Shown one piece after another: positions 48,199 to 57,170 of a DNA stretch of 64,000 bases. The DNA is from Salipiger sp. H15 (GTDB lineage: Bacteria; Pseudomonadota; Alphaproteobacteria; Rhodobacterales; Rhodobacteraceae). The notes under the pieces are model-generated. The model was not told where the DNA came from. It made no database searches and saw only the letters and a list, made by a program, of their open reading frames with translations. Within the stretch, counting starts at the first letter, position 1. Every line of letters begins with the position of its first letter. Both the position numbers and the translations under genes were made by a program. The stretch is from the NCBI RefSeq assembly GCF_040409955.1, contig NZ_CP123385.1, forward strand, positions 310,001 through 374,000. The letters are read 5' to 3'.

Positions 48199-49593
48199 GT
48201 GACGACACAAGACGACAGATACGACATCGTGGTGCTGGGCGGGGGCAATGCCGCGCTCTGTGCCGCGATCACCGCGGCGGAGGATGGCGCGAAGGTGCTG
48301 ATCCTCGAGGCCGCGCCGAAATCCTACCGGGGCGGCAACTCGCGCCACACCCGCAATTTCCGCTGCATGCACGAGGCGCCGATGTCGGTGCTGGTCGAGA
48401 GCTACGGCGAGGAGGAATACCTCGCCGATCTCCTGAGAGTGACCGGCGGGCGCACCGACGAGGGGCTGGCCCGCATGGTGATCCGCCAGTCGCAGGAGTG
48501 CCTGCCGTGGATGGAGGCGCATGGCGTGCGCTTCCAGCCCTCGCTCTCGGGCACGCTGTCGCTGGCGCGGACCAACGCCTTCTTCATGGGGGGCGGCAAG
48601 TCGCTGGTGAACGCCTATTACCGCACCGCCGAGGCGCTCGGGGTCGAGGTGCTCTACGACGCTCCGGTGCGCCATGTCGCGCTCGAGGGCCAGCGCGTCA
48701 CGCGGGTCGAGTATGAGCACGCGGGCAAGCTCCACACGCTGCGCCCGCGCGCGGTGGTCGTCGCCTCGGGTGGCTTCCAGGCCAACATCGACTGGCTGAC
48801 CGAGGCCTGGGGACCCCCGGCGCGCAACTTCCTCATCCGCGGCACGCCCTACAACCGGGGCACGGTGCTGAAGGACCTGCTGGATCAGGGCGTGACCTCG
48901 GTCGGCGATCCCACCCAGTGCCACGCCGTCGCCATCGACGGGCGCGCGCCGAAATACGACGGCGGCATCGTCACCCGGCTCGACTGCGTGCCCTTCTCGA
49001 TCGTCGTGAACAAGAATGGCGAGCGCTTCTACGACGAGGGCGAGGACGTCTGGCCCAAGCGTTACGCGATCTGGGGCCGTCTGGTGGCGGCGCAGCCCGA
49101 TCAGGTCGGCTATGCAATCATCGACTCGCGCGCCCTGCCGCTCTTCATGCCCTCGGTCTTCCCGCCCATCGAGGCGGCCACGCTCGACGAACTGGCGCGG
49201 AAGATGGAGCTGCCCGAGGAGAAGCTGCTTGCGACGGTCGCGGCGTTCAACGCCGCCTGCGGCGACACCTCAAGCTTCCACCCGACCGAGCTCGACGGGG
49301 TGGCCACCACCGGCCTCACCCCGCCCAAGACCAACTGGGCCCGGCCGATCGCCGAGCCGCCCTTCTACGGCTACTCGCTGCGCACCGGGGTCACCTTCAC
49401 CTACCTCGGTCTGAAGGTCGACGAGACCGCGCGCTGCAGCACGGAGACGGGCCGGATCGAGAACCTCTGGGCCGCCGGCGAGACCATGGCCGGCTCGATC
49501 CTCGGCCAGGGCTACCTGGCCGGGTACGGAATGACCATCGGAACGGTGTTCGGCCGCATCGCCGGACGGGAGGCAGCGCGCCATGTACGATAA
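48199..49593 (+). CDS. tcuA: FAD-dependent tricarballylate dehydrogenase TcuA
   Basis: The 464-residue flavoprotein has the FAD-binding IVVLGGGNAALCAAITAAEDGAKVLILE at the N-terminus and the TcuA-typical YRGGNSRHTRNFRCMH segment. Catalytic-domain stretches follow (LVNAYYRTAEALGVEVLYD, VVASGGFQANIDWL) and the flavin-proximal end AAGETMAGSILGQGYLAGYGMTIG. It oxidises tricarballylate to cis-aconitate and passes electrons to TcuB. GTG 48199 has GAGGA upstream. It overlaps tcuB by 11 bases. Confidence 0.9.
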   Translation: MTTQDDRYDIVVLGGGNAALCAAITAAEDGAKVLILEAAPKSYRGGNSRHTRNFRCMHEAPMSVLVESYGEEEYLADLLRVTGGRTDEGLARMVIRQSQECLPWMEAHGVRFQPSLSGTLSLARTNAFFMGGGKSLVNAYYRTAEALGVEVLYDAPVRHVALEGQRVTRVEYEHAGKLHTLRPRAVVVASGGFQANIDWLTEAWGPPARNFLIRGTPYNRGTVLKDLLDQGVTSVGDPTQCHAVAIDGRAPKYDGGIVTRLDCVPFSIVVNKNGERFYDEGEDVWPKRYAIWGRLVAAQPDQVGYAIIDSRALPLFMPSVFPPIEAATLDELARKMELPEEKLLATVAAFNAACGDTSSFHPTELDGVATTGLTPPKTNWARPIAEPPFYGYSLRTGVTFTYLGLKVDETARCSTETGRIENLWAAGETMAGSILGQGYLAGYGMTIGTVFGRIAGREAARHVR

Positions 49594-50641
49594 CCCAATC
49601 GAGGAAGCCCGCCGACAGGCACAGATCTGCAACGCCTGCCGCTATTGCGAGGGCTACTGCGCCGTCTTCCCGGCGATGCACGCGGGGCGGTTCTTCTCGG
49701 ACGGCGACCTGACGCAGCTCGCCAACCTCTGCCACAACTGCCAGAACTGCCACTACGCCTGCCAGTACACCGCCCCGCACGAGTTCGCGCTGAACCTGCC
49801 CGGCGTGCTGGCCGAGGTCCGGCAGGAAAGCTGGGAGGAGACCGCCTTCCCCGCCCCCCTGGGCCGGGCGTTCCACCACAACGGCACGCTCATCGCGGGG
49901 GTTGCCGTACTCGCCATGGCACTGCTCTTCTGGGCCGCGCGGCACCTTTCCAGCGGCGGCACGGGCTTCTACGCGGTGATGGCGCATGGCGCGATGGTGG
50001 CGATCTTCCTGCCCGCCTTCCTGCTGCCGCTCGCCGCGATGGGCGTGGGGCTGCGCCGCTACTGGCGCCGGGTCGGGGGCGGTCCGGTGACGCTGGCCGA
50101 CCTGCGCGCCGCCTTCGGCTCGGCCGCCACCATGCGCAACCTCGCGGGCGGGCATGGCGACGGCTGCAACTTCGAGGAGGAGGACGTCTTCTCGCAGCGC
50201 CGCCGCGTGATGCACCAGCTGGTGATGTACGGCTTCCTGCTCTGCTTCGCCGCCACCGCGACCGGCACGATTTTGCACTACGGATTCGGCATCGAGGCGC
50301 CCTACCGGCTGCTGTCGCTGCCCAAGCTCTTCGGGGTCATCGGCGGGCTCATGCTCTGCGCCGGCACGCTGGGGATGATGCACCTAAAGGCAAAGGCCGC
50401 GCCCGACCTGCAGGCGCCCGAGGTGCGCGGCGGCGAGTTCGGCTTCATCGCGCTGCTCTTCACCGTGAGCGCCTCGGGGCTCGCGCTCTACGCGCTCGGC
50501 GGCACCTCGGCGCTGGAGGTGCTGCTGGCGCTGCATCTCGGGGCGGTGCTCGCCTTCTTCCTGCTCATGCCCTACTCGAAGATGGCACATGGCTTCTACC
50601 GCCTCGCCGCCCTCGTCCGCGACGCGCAGCGCAAGCGATGA
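49583..50641 (+). CDS. tcuB: Tricarballylate utilization electron-transfer protein TcuB
   Basis: The 352-residue membrane protein starts with two 4Fe-4S ligand sets, CNACRYCEGYC and CHNCQNCHYAC (residues 13-60). About six membrane helices follow, with histidines suitable for heme (HNGTLIAGVAVL, HQLVMYGFLL, HLGAVLAFFLL). It reoxidises the TcuA flavin and feeds electrons to the quinone pool. It overlaps tcuA by 11 bases. The tcuC transporter usually found next is absent; the TTT system at 38-41.5 kb could replace it. Confidence 0.9.
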   Translation: MYDNPIEEARRQAQICNACRYCEGYCAVFPAMHAGRFFSDGDLTQLANLCHNCQNCHYACQYTAPHEFALNLPGVLAEVRQESWEETAFPAPLGRAFHHNGTLIAGVAVLAMALLFWAARHLSSGGTGFYAVMAHGAMVAIFLPAFLLPLAAMGVGLRRYWRRVGGGPVTLADLRAAFGSAATMRNLAGGHGDGCNFEEEDVFSQRRRVMHQLVMYGFLLCFAATATGTILHYGFGIEAPYRLLSLPKLFGVIGGLMLCAGTLGMMHLKAKAAPDLQAPEVRGGEFGFIALLFTVSASGLALYALGGTSALEVLLALHLGAVLAFFLLMPYSKMAHGFYRLAALVRDAQRKR

Positions 50642-50770
50642 CGGCGGGGGGTGAGGCGGATCGGGGCATACCGAACGCTTATAGCCGTATCGGGATTTCG
50701 TTTTTGGCGCGATCACCCAAGCCCGCTAACACTGGACGAGACCCCGGAACCCCATCGCAAGCCACGAGAA

Positions 50771-52504
50771 ATGTCGCTTGATCCCACCCCGACACAGACC
50801 GGCAGCGCGGCATCGGACCAGCCCCGTCCGGCGCTGCCGGAGCGCGTCGACCTGATCGTGCTCGGGAGCGGCGCGGCGGGGCTCGGCGCCGCGCTGACCG
50901 CGGCGCTCGGCGGGCTCGACTGCCTCGTGCTCGAGCACCGAGGCACCCTCGGCGGCACCTCGGCCCGGTCCTCGGGCACGGTCTGGGTGCCGGGAAATCC
51001 GCAGTCGGGCGGCGATGCCGATCTTGCCGAGGCGGTGCGCTATCTCGATGCCCTCGTCGGTGACAAGGCCCCGCGGGAGATGCGCGGCGCCTTCCTCGAC
51101 AGCGCCCGCGAGATGCTCGCCGATCTCAGCACACATGCCGGGCTCGCGCTGCGCCCGCTCACCGCCTCGCAGGACTACCGACCCGAGCTGCCCGGCGCGG
51201 CGCCGGGATCGCGCGCGCTCGAGCCGCTTCCCTTCGACGGGCGGCAACTGGGCAAGGACTTCGCCACGCTGGCCGAGCCGCTGCGGGAACTCATGCTCTT
51301 CGGGCAGGTGATGGTCACCCGCGCCGAGGCGGCGCAGTTGCTCCGGGCCGACCGCTCCGCGCGTGGCGCGGGACTTGCGCTGGCGCTCATGGGTCGCACC
51401 GCCGCCGACCGGCTGCGCGGCTACCGGCGCGGCACGCGGCTGGTCATGGGCAACGCGCTGGTCGCGCGGCTCTACCGCGCCTGCCGCGACCGCGGCGTGC
51501 GGGTCCGGACCGGGGCGCATGTCACCGCGCTGACATCGGACGCAGGGCGCGTCACCGGCGTCACTCTTGCGGACGGCCAGCGGGTCACGGCGGCGCAGGG
51601 CGTGGTGCTTGCAGGCGGCGGTTTCCCGGCAAGCGCCCGGATGCGCGCCGAGCAGATGCCGGAGCCCGTGCCCGGCTTCACCCCCGCCGCGCCCGGCTGC
51701 GACGGCTCGACCCTGAAGCTCGGGCTCGAGGCGGGCGGACGGCTCGGCCCGCCGGGCGCCGACAATGCCCTCTGGTTCCCGAGCTCGATCTTCACGCGCG
51801 CCGACGGCAGCCACGTGCCCTACCCGCATATCGTGCTCGACCGCGCCAAGCCCGGCGCGATCATCGTCGGGCAGGACGGCCGGCGCTTCGCCAACGAGGC
51901 ACTGCCCTACCACTACTTCGTCCGCGCCATGTACGCCGCCAACACGAACGGCCAGACCATCCCCGCATGGATGATCTGCGACCGCGGCTTCATCGCGCGC
52001 TACGGCTTCGGCGCGATCCGCCCCCGCACGCCCCATCTCGGGCGCTACATCGCCAGCGGCTACCTGATCACCGCGCCCGACGCCGGAGCGCTGGCACGCA
52101 GGCTCGACCTGCCGGCCGAGGCGCTGGCCACGACGCTGGCGCAGGTCAATGCCGATGCGGAGACCGGCACGGACAGCGCCTTCAGCCGCGGCGAAAGCGC
52201 CTATGACCGCGCGCTCGGCGATCCGGATCACGCGCCCAACCCCTGTTTCGGCAGGATCGGCCCCGGCCCGCTCTATGCGCTGCGGATCGAACCCACGCCG
52301 CTCGGCACCAGCCGCGGGCTGGTCACCGACACCCACGCCCGGGTGCTGGATGCCGCGGGCATTCCCATCCCCGGGCTCTACGCCTGCGGCAACGACATGC
52401 ACTCGCCCTTCGGCGGCGAGTACCCCGGCGCGGGCGCCCAGCTCGGGCTGGCGCTGACATTCGGCTGGCGCGCGGCACGGCACGCCGCCGGCATCGGCAC
52501 ATGA
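50771..52504 (+). CDS. FAD-dependent oxidoreductase, KstD/flavocytochrome-c-like
   Basis: The 577-residue protein has the dinucleotide-binding DLIVLGSGAAGLGAALTAALGGLDCLVLEH and the GGTSARSSGTVWVPGNP segment typical of 3-ketosteroid dehydrogenase and fumarate-reductase-like flavoproteins. VVLAGGGFPASARMR and a C-terminal ACGNDMHSPFGGEYPGAGAQLG contact the flavin. It should introduce or remove a C=C bond next to a carbonyl or carboxylate. The steroid role is unlikely here; it lies 130 bases after tcuB and 27 bases before a ThDP-enzyme gene. The start at 50771 is chosen for length; its ribosome site is weak. Confidence 0.8.
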   Translation: MSLDPTPTQTGSAASDQPRPALPERVDLIVLGSGAAGLGAALTAALGGLDCLVLEHRGTLGGTSARSSGTVWVPGNPQSGGDADLAEAVRYLDALVGDKAPREMRGAFLDSAREMLADLSTHAGLALRPLTASQDYRPELPGAAPGSRALEPLPFDGRQLGKDFATLAEPLRELMLFGQVMVTRAEAAQLLRADRSARGAGLALALMGRTAADRLRGYRRGTRLVMGNALVARLYRACRDRGVRVRTGAHVTALTSDAGRVTGVTLADGQRVTAAQGVVLAGGGFPASARMRAEQMPEPVPGFTPAAPGCDGSTLKLGLEAGGRLGPPGADNALWFPSSIFTRADGSHVPYPHIVLDRAKPGAIIVGQDGRRFANEALPYHYFVRAMYAANTNGQTIPAWMICDRGFIARYGFGAIRPRTPHLGRYIASGYLITAPDAGALARRLDLPAEALATTLAQVNADAETGTDSAFSRGESAYDRALGDPDHAPNPCFGRIGPGPLYALRIEPTPLGTSRGLVTDTHARVLDAAGIPIPGLYACGNDMHSPFGGEYPGAGAQLGLALTFGWRAARHAAGIGT

Positions 52505-52531
52505 GGACAGGCACTTGAGGGAGGAGACCCC

Positions 52532-54310
52532 ATGACCACACGCAAGGGTGGCGAGATCATCACCGACCGGCTGATCGCCGAGGGCATCGACCATGTCTTC
52601 GGCGTCTGCGGTCACGGCAACGTCGGCCTGCTGGATTGCATGTACGAGCGCAGGGACGAGCTGCGGCTGGTCTCGCCCCGGCACGAGCAGACCGCGGTGC
52701 ACATGGCCGACGGCTACTTCCGCGTCTCGCACAGGCCGGCCGCCACGCTGACCTCGACGGGGCCGGGCTCGGCCAACCAGATCATGGGGCTCGCGGTGGC
52801 GCAGACCGACAGCTCGGCGGTGCTGGCGATCACCGCCAACGTGCCCACCTCGCAGTTCAACCGGGGCGCCTTCCAGGAGCTGAACCGCCACCACCAGGCC
52901 GATTTCAACAATGTCATCAAGCCGGTGGTGAAACGCTCCTTCCAGCCCTCGCGGGTCGAGATGCTGCCGCTGGCGATGCGCCAGGCGATGCAGGAGATGA
53001 CCACCGGCCGGCCCGGGCCGGTCAACCTCGACATCCCCTACAACCTCTTCCAGGAAGAGGCCGAGGTGCCCGACGAACCACCCGGAGGCGCTTTCGGCAA
53101 GCGTCGCAGCGGCGCCAGCGCCGAGGATGTGAGCCGCGCCGTCGACATGCTGCTGGGTGCCGAGCGCCCGGTGCTCTTCATCGGCCACGGCGTCACCCTG
53201 TCCGAGGCGGGCCCCGAGCTGACCGCGCTGGCGCATCGGCTGCGGATCCCGGTGATCTCGTCGCCGAATGGCATGGGCGCGATGGACATGGAGGACCCGC
53301 TGTCGCTCGGCTTCATCGGCCGCAACGGCGCCTACCAGGCCAACCATGCGGGACGGCACGCCGACCTCGTGCTGGCGGTGGGGGCGCGGTTCGACGACCG
53401 GTCCGCCTCGTCGTGGAAGCCCGGCTATTCGTGGAACTTCCCGCACACCAAGCTCATCCATGTCGACGTCGACCATGCCGAGATCGGCCGCAACTACCTG
53501 CCCGACCTGCCGATCCTCGCCGACGCGCGCAGCTTCCTGCGCCAGATCCTCGCCGAGTTGGAAGGCCGCGATCTGCCCGCCGAGGAGAGGCTCAAGGGCT
53601 GGGCCGCCGACATCGCCGGGTGGACGCAGGAATGGGACGCCTACATCGCCCCCAACTGGGGCAGCGAGGCGATGCCGATCTCGCCCTTCCGGGTGGTCGA
53701 GGAGTGCCAGAAGGTGCTGCCGCCCGACGCGATCCTGTCGCTCGATTCCGGCGTGCACCACAACTGGTACATGCAGTTCTGGAAGGCGCGGAACCCGCAG
53801 TCGATGCTGAACACCTGGGGCTACTCGGGCATGGGCTTCGGCCCGAGTTCGATCCTCGGCGCCAAGCTCGCCGCGCCCGACAAGGTCTGCGTGTCGATCT
53901 GTGGCGACGGCGGTTTCACCATGGTGCCGCACGTGCTCTGCACCGCGGTCGAGTACAACATCCCCGTGGTCTGGGTGGTCTGGAACAACTTCGCCTGGGG
54001 CGCGATCCGCGACCTGCAATACGGCTATTTCGGCGGGCGCGAATACGGCACCGCCTTCACCCAGGGCGACAACAAGACCCCCTACAATCCCGACTTCGCC
54101 GCCTGGGCGCGGGCGGCAGGGGTCGCGGGCTACACCGTCACCCGCCCCGGCGATTTCGCCGGCACGCTGGAAGAGGCGATCCGGCTGAACCGTCCGGCGC
54201 TGATCGACGTGCACGTCGACGCCGACATCCGCCCGCCCGCCACCGGCTCGTGGGAACTGCCGCCGCTGAAGCCCAAGGAGCCGGTCTTCGGCAGCCCTTG
54301 GCGGCCGTGA
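52532..54310 (+). CDS. ThDP-dependent enzyme, acetolactate synthase-like (second copy type)
   Basis: The 592-residue protein has the PYR-domain Glu in SPRHEQTAVHMADGYFR, a central domain (GAERPVLFIGHGVTLSEAGPEL) and the PP-domain cofactor motif from GDGGFTMVPHV to WNNFAWGAIRD. Several insertions (NRHHQADFNNVIKPVVKRSF) are closer to glyoxylate carboligase/acetolactate-synthase-like enzymes than to the ThDP enzyme at 42812. It condenses or decarboxylates a 2-oxo acid; the substrate is unknown. A strong GGGAGGAG site precedes it. It sits between the flavoprotein and a cupin gene. Confidence 0.82.
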   Translation: MTTRKGGEIITDRLIAEGIDHVFGVCGHGNVGLLDCMYERRDELRLVSPRHEQTAVHMADGYFRVSHRPAATLTSTGPGSANQIMGLAVAQTDSSAVLAITANVPTSQFNRGAFQELNRHHQADFNNVIKPVVKRSFQPSRVEMLPLAMRQAMQEMTTGRPGPVNLDIPYNLFQEEAEVPDEPPGGAFGKRRSGASAEDVSRAVDMLLGAERPVLFIGHGVTLSEAGPELTALAHRLRIPVISSPNGMGAMDMEDPLSLGFIGRNGAYQANHAGRHADLVLAVGARFDDRSASSWKPGYSWNFPHTKLIHVDVDHAEIGRNYLPDLPILADARSFLRQILAELEGRDLPAEERLKGWAADIAGWTQEWDAYIAPNWGSEAMPISPFRVVEECQKVLPPDAILSLDSGVHHNWYMQFWKARNPQSMLNTWGYSGMGFGPSSILGAKLAAPDKVCVSICGDGGFTMVPHVLCTAVEYNIPVVWVVWNNFAWGAIRDLQYGYFGGREYGTAFTQGDNKTPYNPDFAAWARAAGVAGYTVTRPGDFAGTLEEAIRLNRPALIDVHVDADIRPPATGSWELPPLKPKEPVFGSPWRP

Positions 54311-54333
54311 CGATCAACGAGGAGGAGAGGAAC

Positions 54334-54699
54334 ATGACCGAGTACAAGACCGTCATCCGCAACATCGCCGAGGAGCCGTGGCAGCAGTTCCCGGCGCATT
54401 ACGGCTCGGCCCTGTCGAAGGCGCTGGTGCACCCGGACACCACCGGATCGAGGCAGATCGACTACCGCATCTCGACCTACCAGCCGATGGCCTATGTCGA
54501 GCGCCACGTGCACAAGGTGCAGGAGCAGGTCTACCACATCCTCGAGGGCGAGGGTCTGATGGAGATCGGCGACGAGCGCCGCGTCGTGCGCCGGCACGAC
54601 GTCATCTTCATCACCCCGGGAACCTGGCATTCGATCCAGAACACCGGGCTCGGCGATCTGACCTTCATCGTGGCGACCACGCCGGTCAGCGACGACTAG
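54334..54699 (+). CDS. Small cupin-domain protein
   Basis: The 121-residue single-domain cupin has motif 1 HVHKVQEQVYHILEGEG (two His and a Glu as metal ligands) and motif 2 VIFITPGTWHSIQN with the last His. Such proteins act as isomerases, decarboxylases or dioxygenases, or only bind metabolites. It follows the ThDP gene by 23 bases with GGAGGAGAGG upstream and is the last gene of the tcuAB-flavoprotein-ThDP operon. It probably acts on an intermediate of that pathway. Confidence 0.82.
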   Translation: MTEYKTVIRNIAEEPWQQFPAHYGSALSKALVHPDTTGSRQIDYRISTYQPMAYVERHVHKVQEQVYHILEGEGLMEIGDERRVVRRHDVIFITPGTWHSIQNTGLGDLTFIVATTPVSDD

Positions 54700-54702
54700 G
54701 GC

Positions 54703-55680
54703 TCAGGCCGTCTCCTTCTGCCCGATCCGGCCCAGCCGGACCGGTTCGGGCCGCGGCAGGAAGCCTATCCCGTCCGAGCGCGCGATGAGCTCGTCAACGA
54801 CGATCTTCAGCTCCTGCGCCACCGCGGTCGAGGCCGAGGTGATCGCGTCGGCGGGCAGCGAATAGAGGTAGTTCGAGCGCCGCAGCTGCGCGTCGCTGAC
54901 CCGCAGCCGCCGGAATCCCCGTCCCCGCGCCGTTTCCTGCATGATCGCGCCCATCGGCTTGATCGTCCCGCCGATATTGTCGTGCACGCAATTCATCAGC
55001 AGCGACAGCGAGTCGATTTCCGCCACCACGCTCGGATTGAGCGCGCGGCTTTCGAATTCCGCCTCGATCCGTTTGCGCAGCCCGTGGTCCGAGGTCGGCA
55101 GGATCAGCGGCACCTCGGCGATCTCGGCCATGGTCACGGTCTCGCGCCCGGCGAGGATGCGGCTGTCGGACGGCAGGATCAGGAAGAGCTCCTCGACCAT
55201 CAGCGGATCGACCGACAGTTCCTCGGTCTTGTCGCGCGAGAACAGCACCGCGAGGTCGAGCCGGTTCTGCCGGATCAGCGTGTCGAGATGGCCGCTCATC
55301 GCCTCGACCACGTTGATCGAGATCCCCGGGTAATTGGCCCGCACCCGCCGCACCAGCGGCAGGCCGACCGCCGCGACCGTGGTCGCCGGAAGGCCGATCG
55401 ACACCACGCCCTTGACCTGCCCGTCCTCGGAGCGGGCAATGGTCATCGCGTGGTCGAACTGGCGCAGGATCAGCTTGGCCTGGTGGTAGAGCGAGCGCCC
55501 CGCCTCGTTCGGCGTCACCCCCTTGGGCGAGCGCACGAGCAGCGCCTTCCCGACCTGGTCCTCGAGCTTGGCGACCTGCTGGCTCAGCGCGGGCTGGGCG
55601 ATGTGCAGGCTCTTGGACGCCCGCGACAGGCTGCCCATTTCCACGATCTCGACGAAATAGCGCAATTGTCTGATGTCCAT
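54703..55680 (-). CDS. LysR-family regulator, NAC-like subfamily
   Basis: The 325-residue protein starts MDIRQLRYFVEIVEMGSLSR with the HTH ASKSLHIAQPALSQQVAKLE and LLVRSPKGVTPNEAG, strikingly like the nitrogen-assimilation control protein NAC and its relatives. The longer open frame upstream was rejected because ATG 55680 places the HTH at the N-terminus. It is divergent from the branched-chain-type ABC operon. An ATA-N9-TAT sequence, the NAC consensus, lies in the shared gap, supporting the subfamily call. Confidence 0.88.
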   Translation of the reverse strand: MDIRQLRYFVEIVEMGSLSRASKSLHIAQPALSQQVAKLEDQVGKALLVRSPKGVTPNEAGRSLYHQAKLILRQFDHAMTIARSEDGQVKGVVSIGLPATTVAAVGLPLVRRVRANYPGISINVVEAMSGHLDTLIRQNRLDLAVLFSRDKTEELSVDPLMVEELFLILPSDSRILAGRETVTMAEIAEVPLILPTSDHGLRKRIEAEFESRALNPSVVAEIDSLSLLMNCVHDNIGGTIKPMGAIMQETARGRGFRRLRVSDAQLRRSNYLYSLPADAITSASTAVAQELKIVVDELIARSDGIGFLPRPEPVRLGRIGQKETA

Positions 55681-55706
55681 GGCCGAGCCTAGCACCGCCG
55701 AGGGCC

Positions 55707-55721
55707 ATATGCATAGCTTAT
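55707..55721. promoter_or_regulatory. ATA-N9-TAT element, candidate NAC-like LysR site
   Basis: ATA (55707-55709) and TAT (55719-55721) are spaced by nine bases, 27 bases upstream of the NAC-like gene start. ATA-N9-TAT is the consensus of NAC. A chance match is possible because the motif is short. Confidence 0.45.
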
Positions 55722-55782
55722 ATCTCCTTCCGAATTCCCTATTTTTGCGGGAAATTCCGGGCTGATAGGCTTCCCGGCATGG

Positions 55783-55798
55783 GACCATTCAAATGGTC
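55783..55798. promoter_or_regulatory. 16-bp perfect palindrome upstream of the ABC operon
   Basis: GACCATT and AATGGTC flank a central CA, ending 20 bases before the binding-protein start. It could be a second regulator site or the 5' hairpin of the leader RNA. The regulator is not identified. Confidence 0.5.
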
Positions 55799-55818
55799 TC
55801 CATATCTGGGAGGAGAAA

Positions 55819-57093
55819 ATGACAAATTATCAGACCTCGCGGCTGGCGGGCCCCAAGAGCGTGCTCACACGCCGCACGGCCCTCATGCTCGCGGGCGGCA
55901 CATTCGCCGCCTCGACCCTCGGTGCCCCCGCGCTGGTGCGCGCGCAGAGCGGACCGATCCGCATCGGCCACCTCACCCCCATGACCGGCTTTCTCGGCAC
56001 GCTGGGCGGTTGGGCGGTGGAGGGCGCCCAACTCGCGGCTAAGGAGATTAACGCCGCGGGCGGTGCCGCCGGCCGGCAGATCGAGTTGATGAGCGAGGAT
56101 TCCATCAACCCCGAGAACGGCGCGACCAAGGCGCAGCGCATGCTCGAGCGGGACGGGGTGGATTTCCTGCTGGGCGAGATCAGCTCGGCCACGGCACTTG
56201 CCATCTCCGAGGTCGCGGCGCGCAACGAGAAGCTCTTCGTCGCGGTCGGCCCGCGCTCGGACGTGCTGCGCGGCGAGCGCTGCTCGCGCTACATGTTCTG
56301 CACCGACATCCCCAACACCGCCATGGTCAACGCCGTCGGCACCGCGCTGAAGCAGGACGGCATGGTCGAGGGCAAGAAGTTCTTCACGCTAACCGCCGAC
56401 TACGTCTTCGGCCATGACCTGCTGGCGGCCGCCAAGTCCTTCTTCGCCGCCAACAACGCCGAGCTGATCGGCGACGAGCTCATCGCCACGGACGTGACCG
56501 ACTTCAGCCCCTTCATCCTGAAGGTGCGGCAGGCGAACCCCGACGTGGTCTGCCTCAACCTCGCGGGAAACCAGGTCACCAATTTCGTCAAGCAATACGC
56601 CGAGTTCGGCCTGCCCTACCCGATGGTGGGCTTCAACCTCAACACCGCCGACGCCTGGGCGGCGGGGGTCGGGAACCTCTCGGGCACCTGGCCCACGGTC
56701 TGGCTCGACAGCGTCGAGACGCCGGAAAGCCAGGCCTTCGTCGAGCGCTTCAAGGCAGAATACGGCAAGATCCCCGAAAACCACGCGTGGATCTCCTACA
56801 TCGCCGTGCAGATCGCCGCGAAGGCGATCAGCGAGACCGGCAGCGCGGCGACGCCCGAGCTGATCGACTACCTCGAGTCCGGCGCCAAGTTCGACATCAT
56901 GAAGGCCCGGCAGGCCTATTTCCGGCCCGAGGATCACCAGCTCATCCAGGAGGCCTATGCCTTCACCGTGAAGGAGCCGGGCAGCTACGACGACGTGCAG
57001 ACCATGCTGCAGCTCGACGGCGCGGTGCCCGCCCCGGACGCTCCGCTCGACTCGATCTACCCGTCGGTCGAGGGCGGCTCCTGCAAGCTCTGA
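55819..57093 (+). CDS. Branched-chain-type (Peripla_BP_6) ABC substrate-binding protein, Tat-exported
   Basis: The 424-residue protein has a twin-arginine signal (LTRRTALMLAGGTFAAST, Arg18-Arg19) and cleavage near ALVRA-QSG at about residue 42. The mature part shows the family landmarks IRIGHLTPMTGFLGTLGGW, LAAKEINAAGGAAGRQIELM and YVFGHDLLAAAKSFF. Many members bind aromatic or aliphatic carboxylates rather than amino acids. GGGAGGAG precedes the start. A strong hairpin separates it from the permease genes. Confidence 0.9.
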   Translation: MTNYQTSRLAGPKSVLTRRTALMLAGGTFAASTLGAPALVRAQSGPIRIGHLTPMTGFLGTLGGWAVEGAQLAAKEINAAGGAAGRQIELMSEDSINPENGATKAQRMLERDGVDFLLGEISSATALAISEVAARNEKLFVAVGPRSDVLRGERCSRYMFCTDIPNTAMVNAVGTALKQDGMVEGKKFFTLTADYVFGHDLLAAAKSFFAANNAELIGDELIATDVTDFSPFILKVRQANPDVVCLNLAGNQVTNFVKQYAEFGLPYPMVGFNLNTADAWAAGVGNLSGTWPTVWLDSVETPESQAFVERFKAEYGKIPENHAWISYIAVQIAAKAISETGSAATPELIDYLESGAKFDIMKARQAYFRPEDHQLIQEAYAFTVKEPGSYDDVQTMLQLDGAVPAPDAPLDSIYPSVEGGSCKL

Positions 57094-57115
57094 CGCGCCA
57101 TTCCTGACACCAGGA

Positions 57116-57142
57116 TCGCGGCGGCGCCCACCGCCGCCGCGA
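57116..57142 (+). other. Intercistronic hairpin after the binding-protein gene
   Basis: A perfect 11-bp stem (TCGCGGCGGCG at 57116-57126, CGCCGCCGCGA at 57132-57142) with a 5-base loop and no T tract lies between the binding-protein and livH genes. It probably protects the upstream message and raises the binding-protein to permease ratio. Confidence 0.6.
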
Positions 57143-57170
57143 CCCGCCAGCCCGGACATCACGGACCGCC

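Noticed and set aside
50771..52504. 3-ketosteroid 1-dehydrogenase function for the flavoprotein
   Set aside because: Family resemblance only; no steroid-degradation genes lie nearby, while tricarballylate genes are directly upstream.
52532..54310. Housekeeping acetolactate synthase (ilvB)
   Set aside because: No small regulatory subunit or ilvC follows, and the gene lies in a catabolic operon with a cupin and a flavoprotein.
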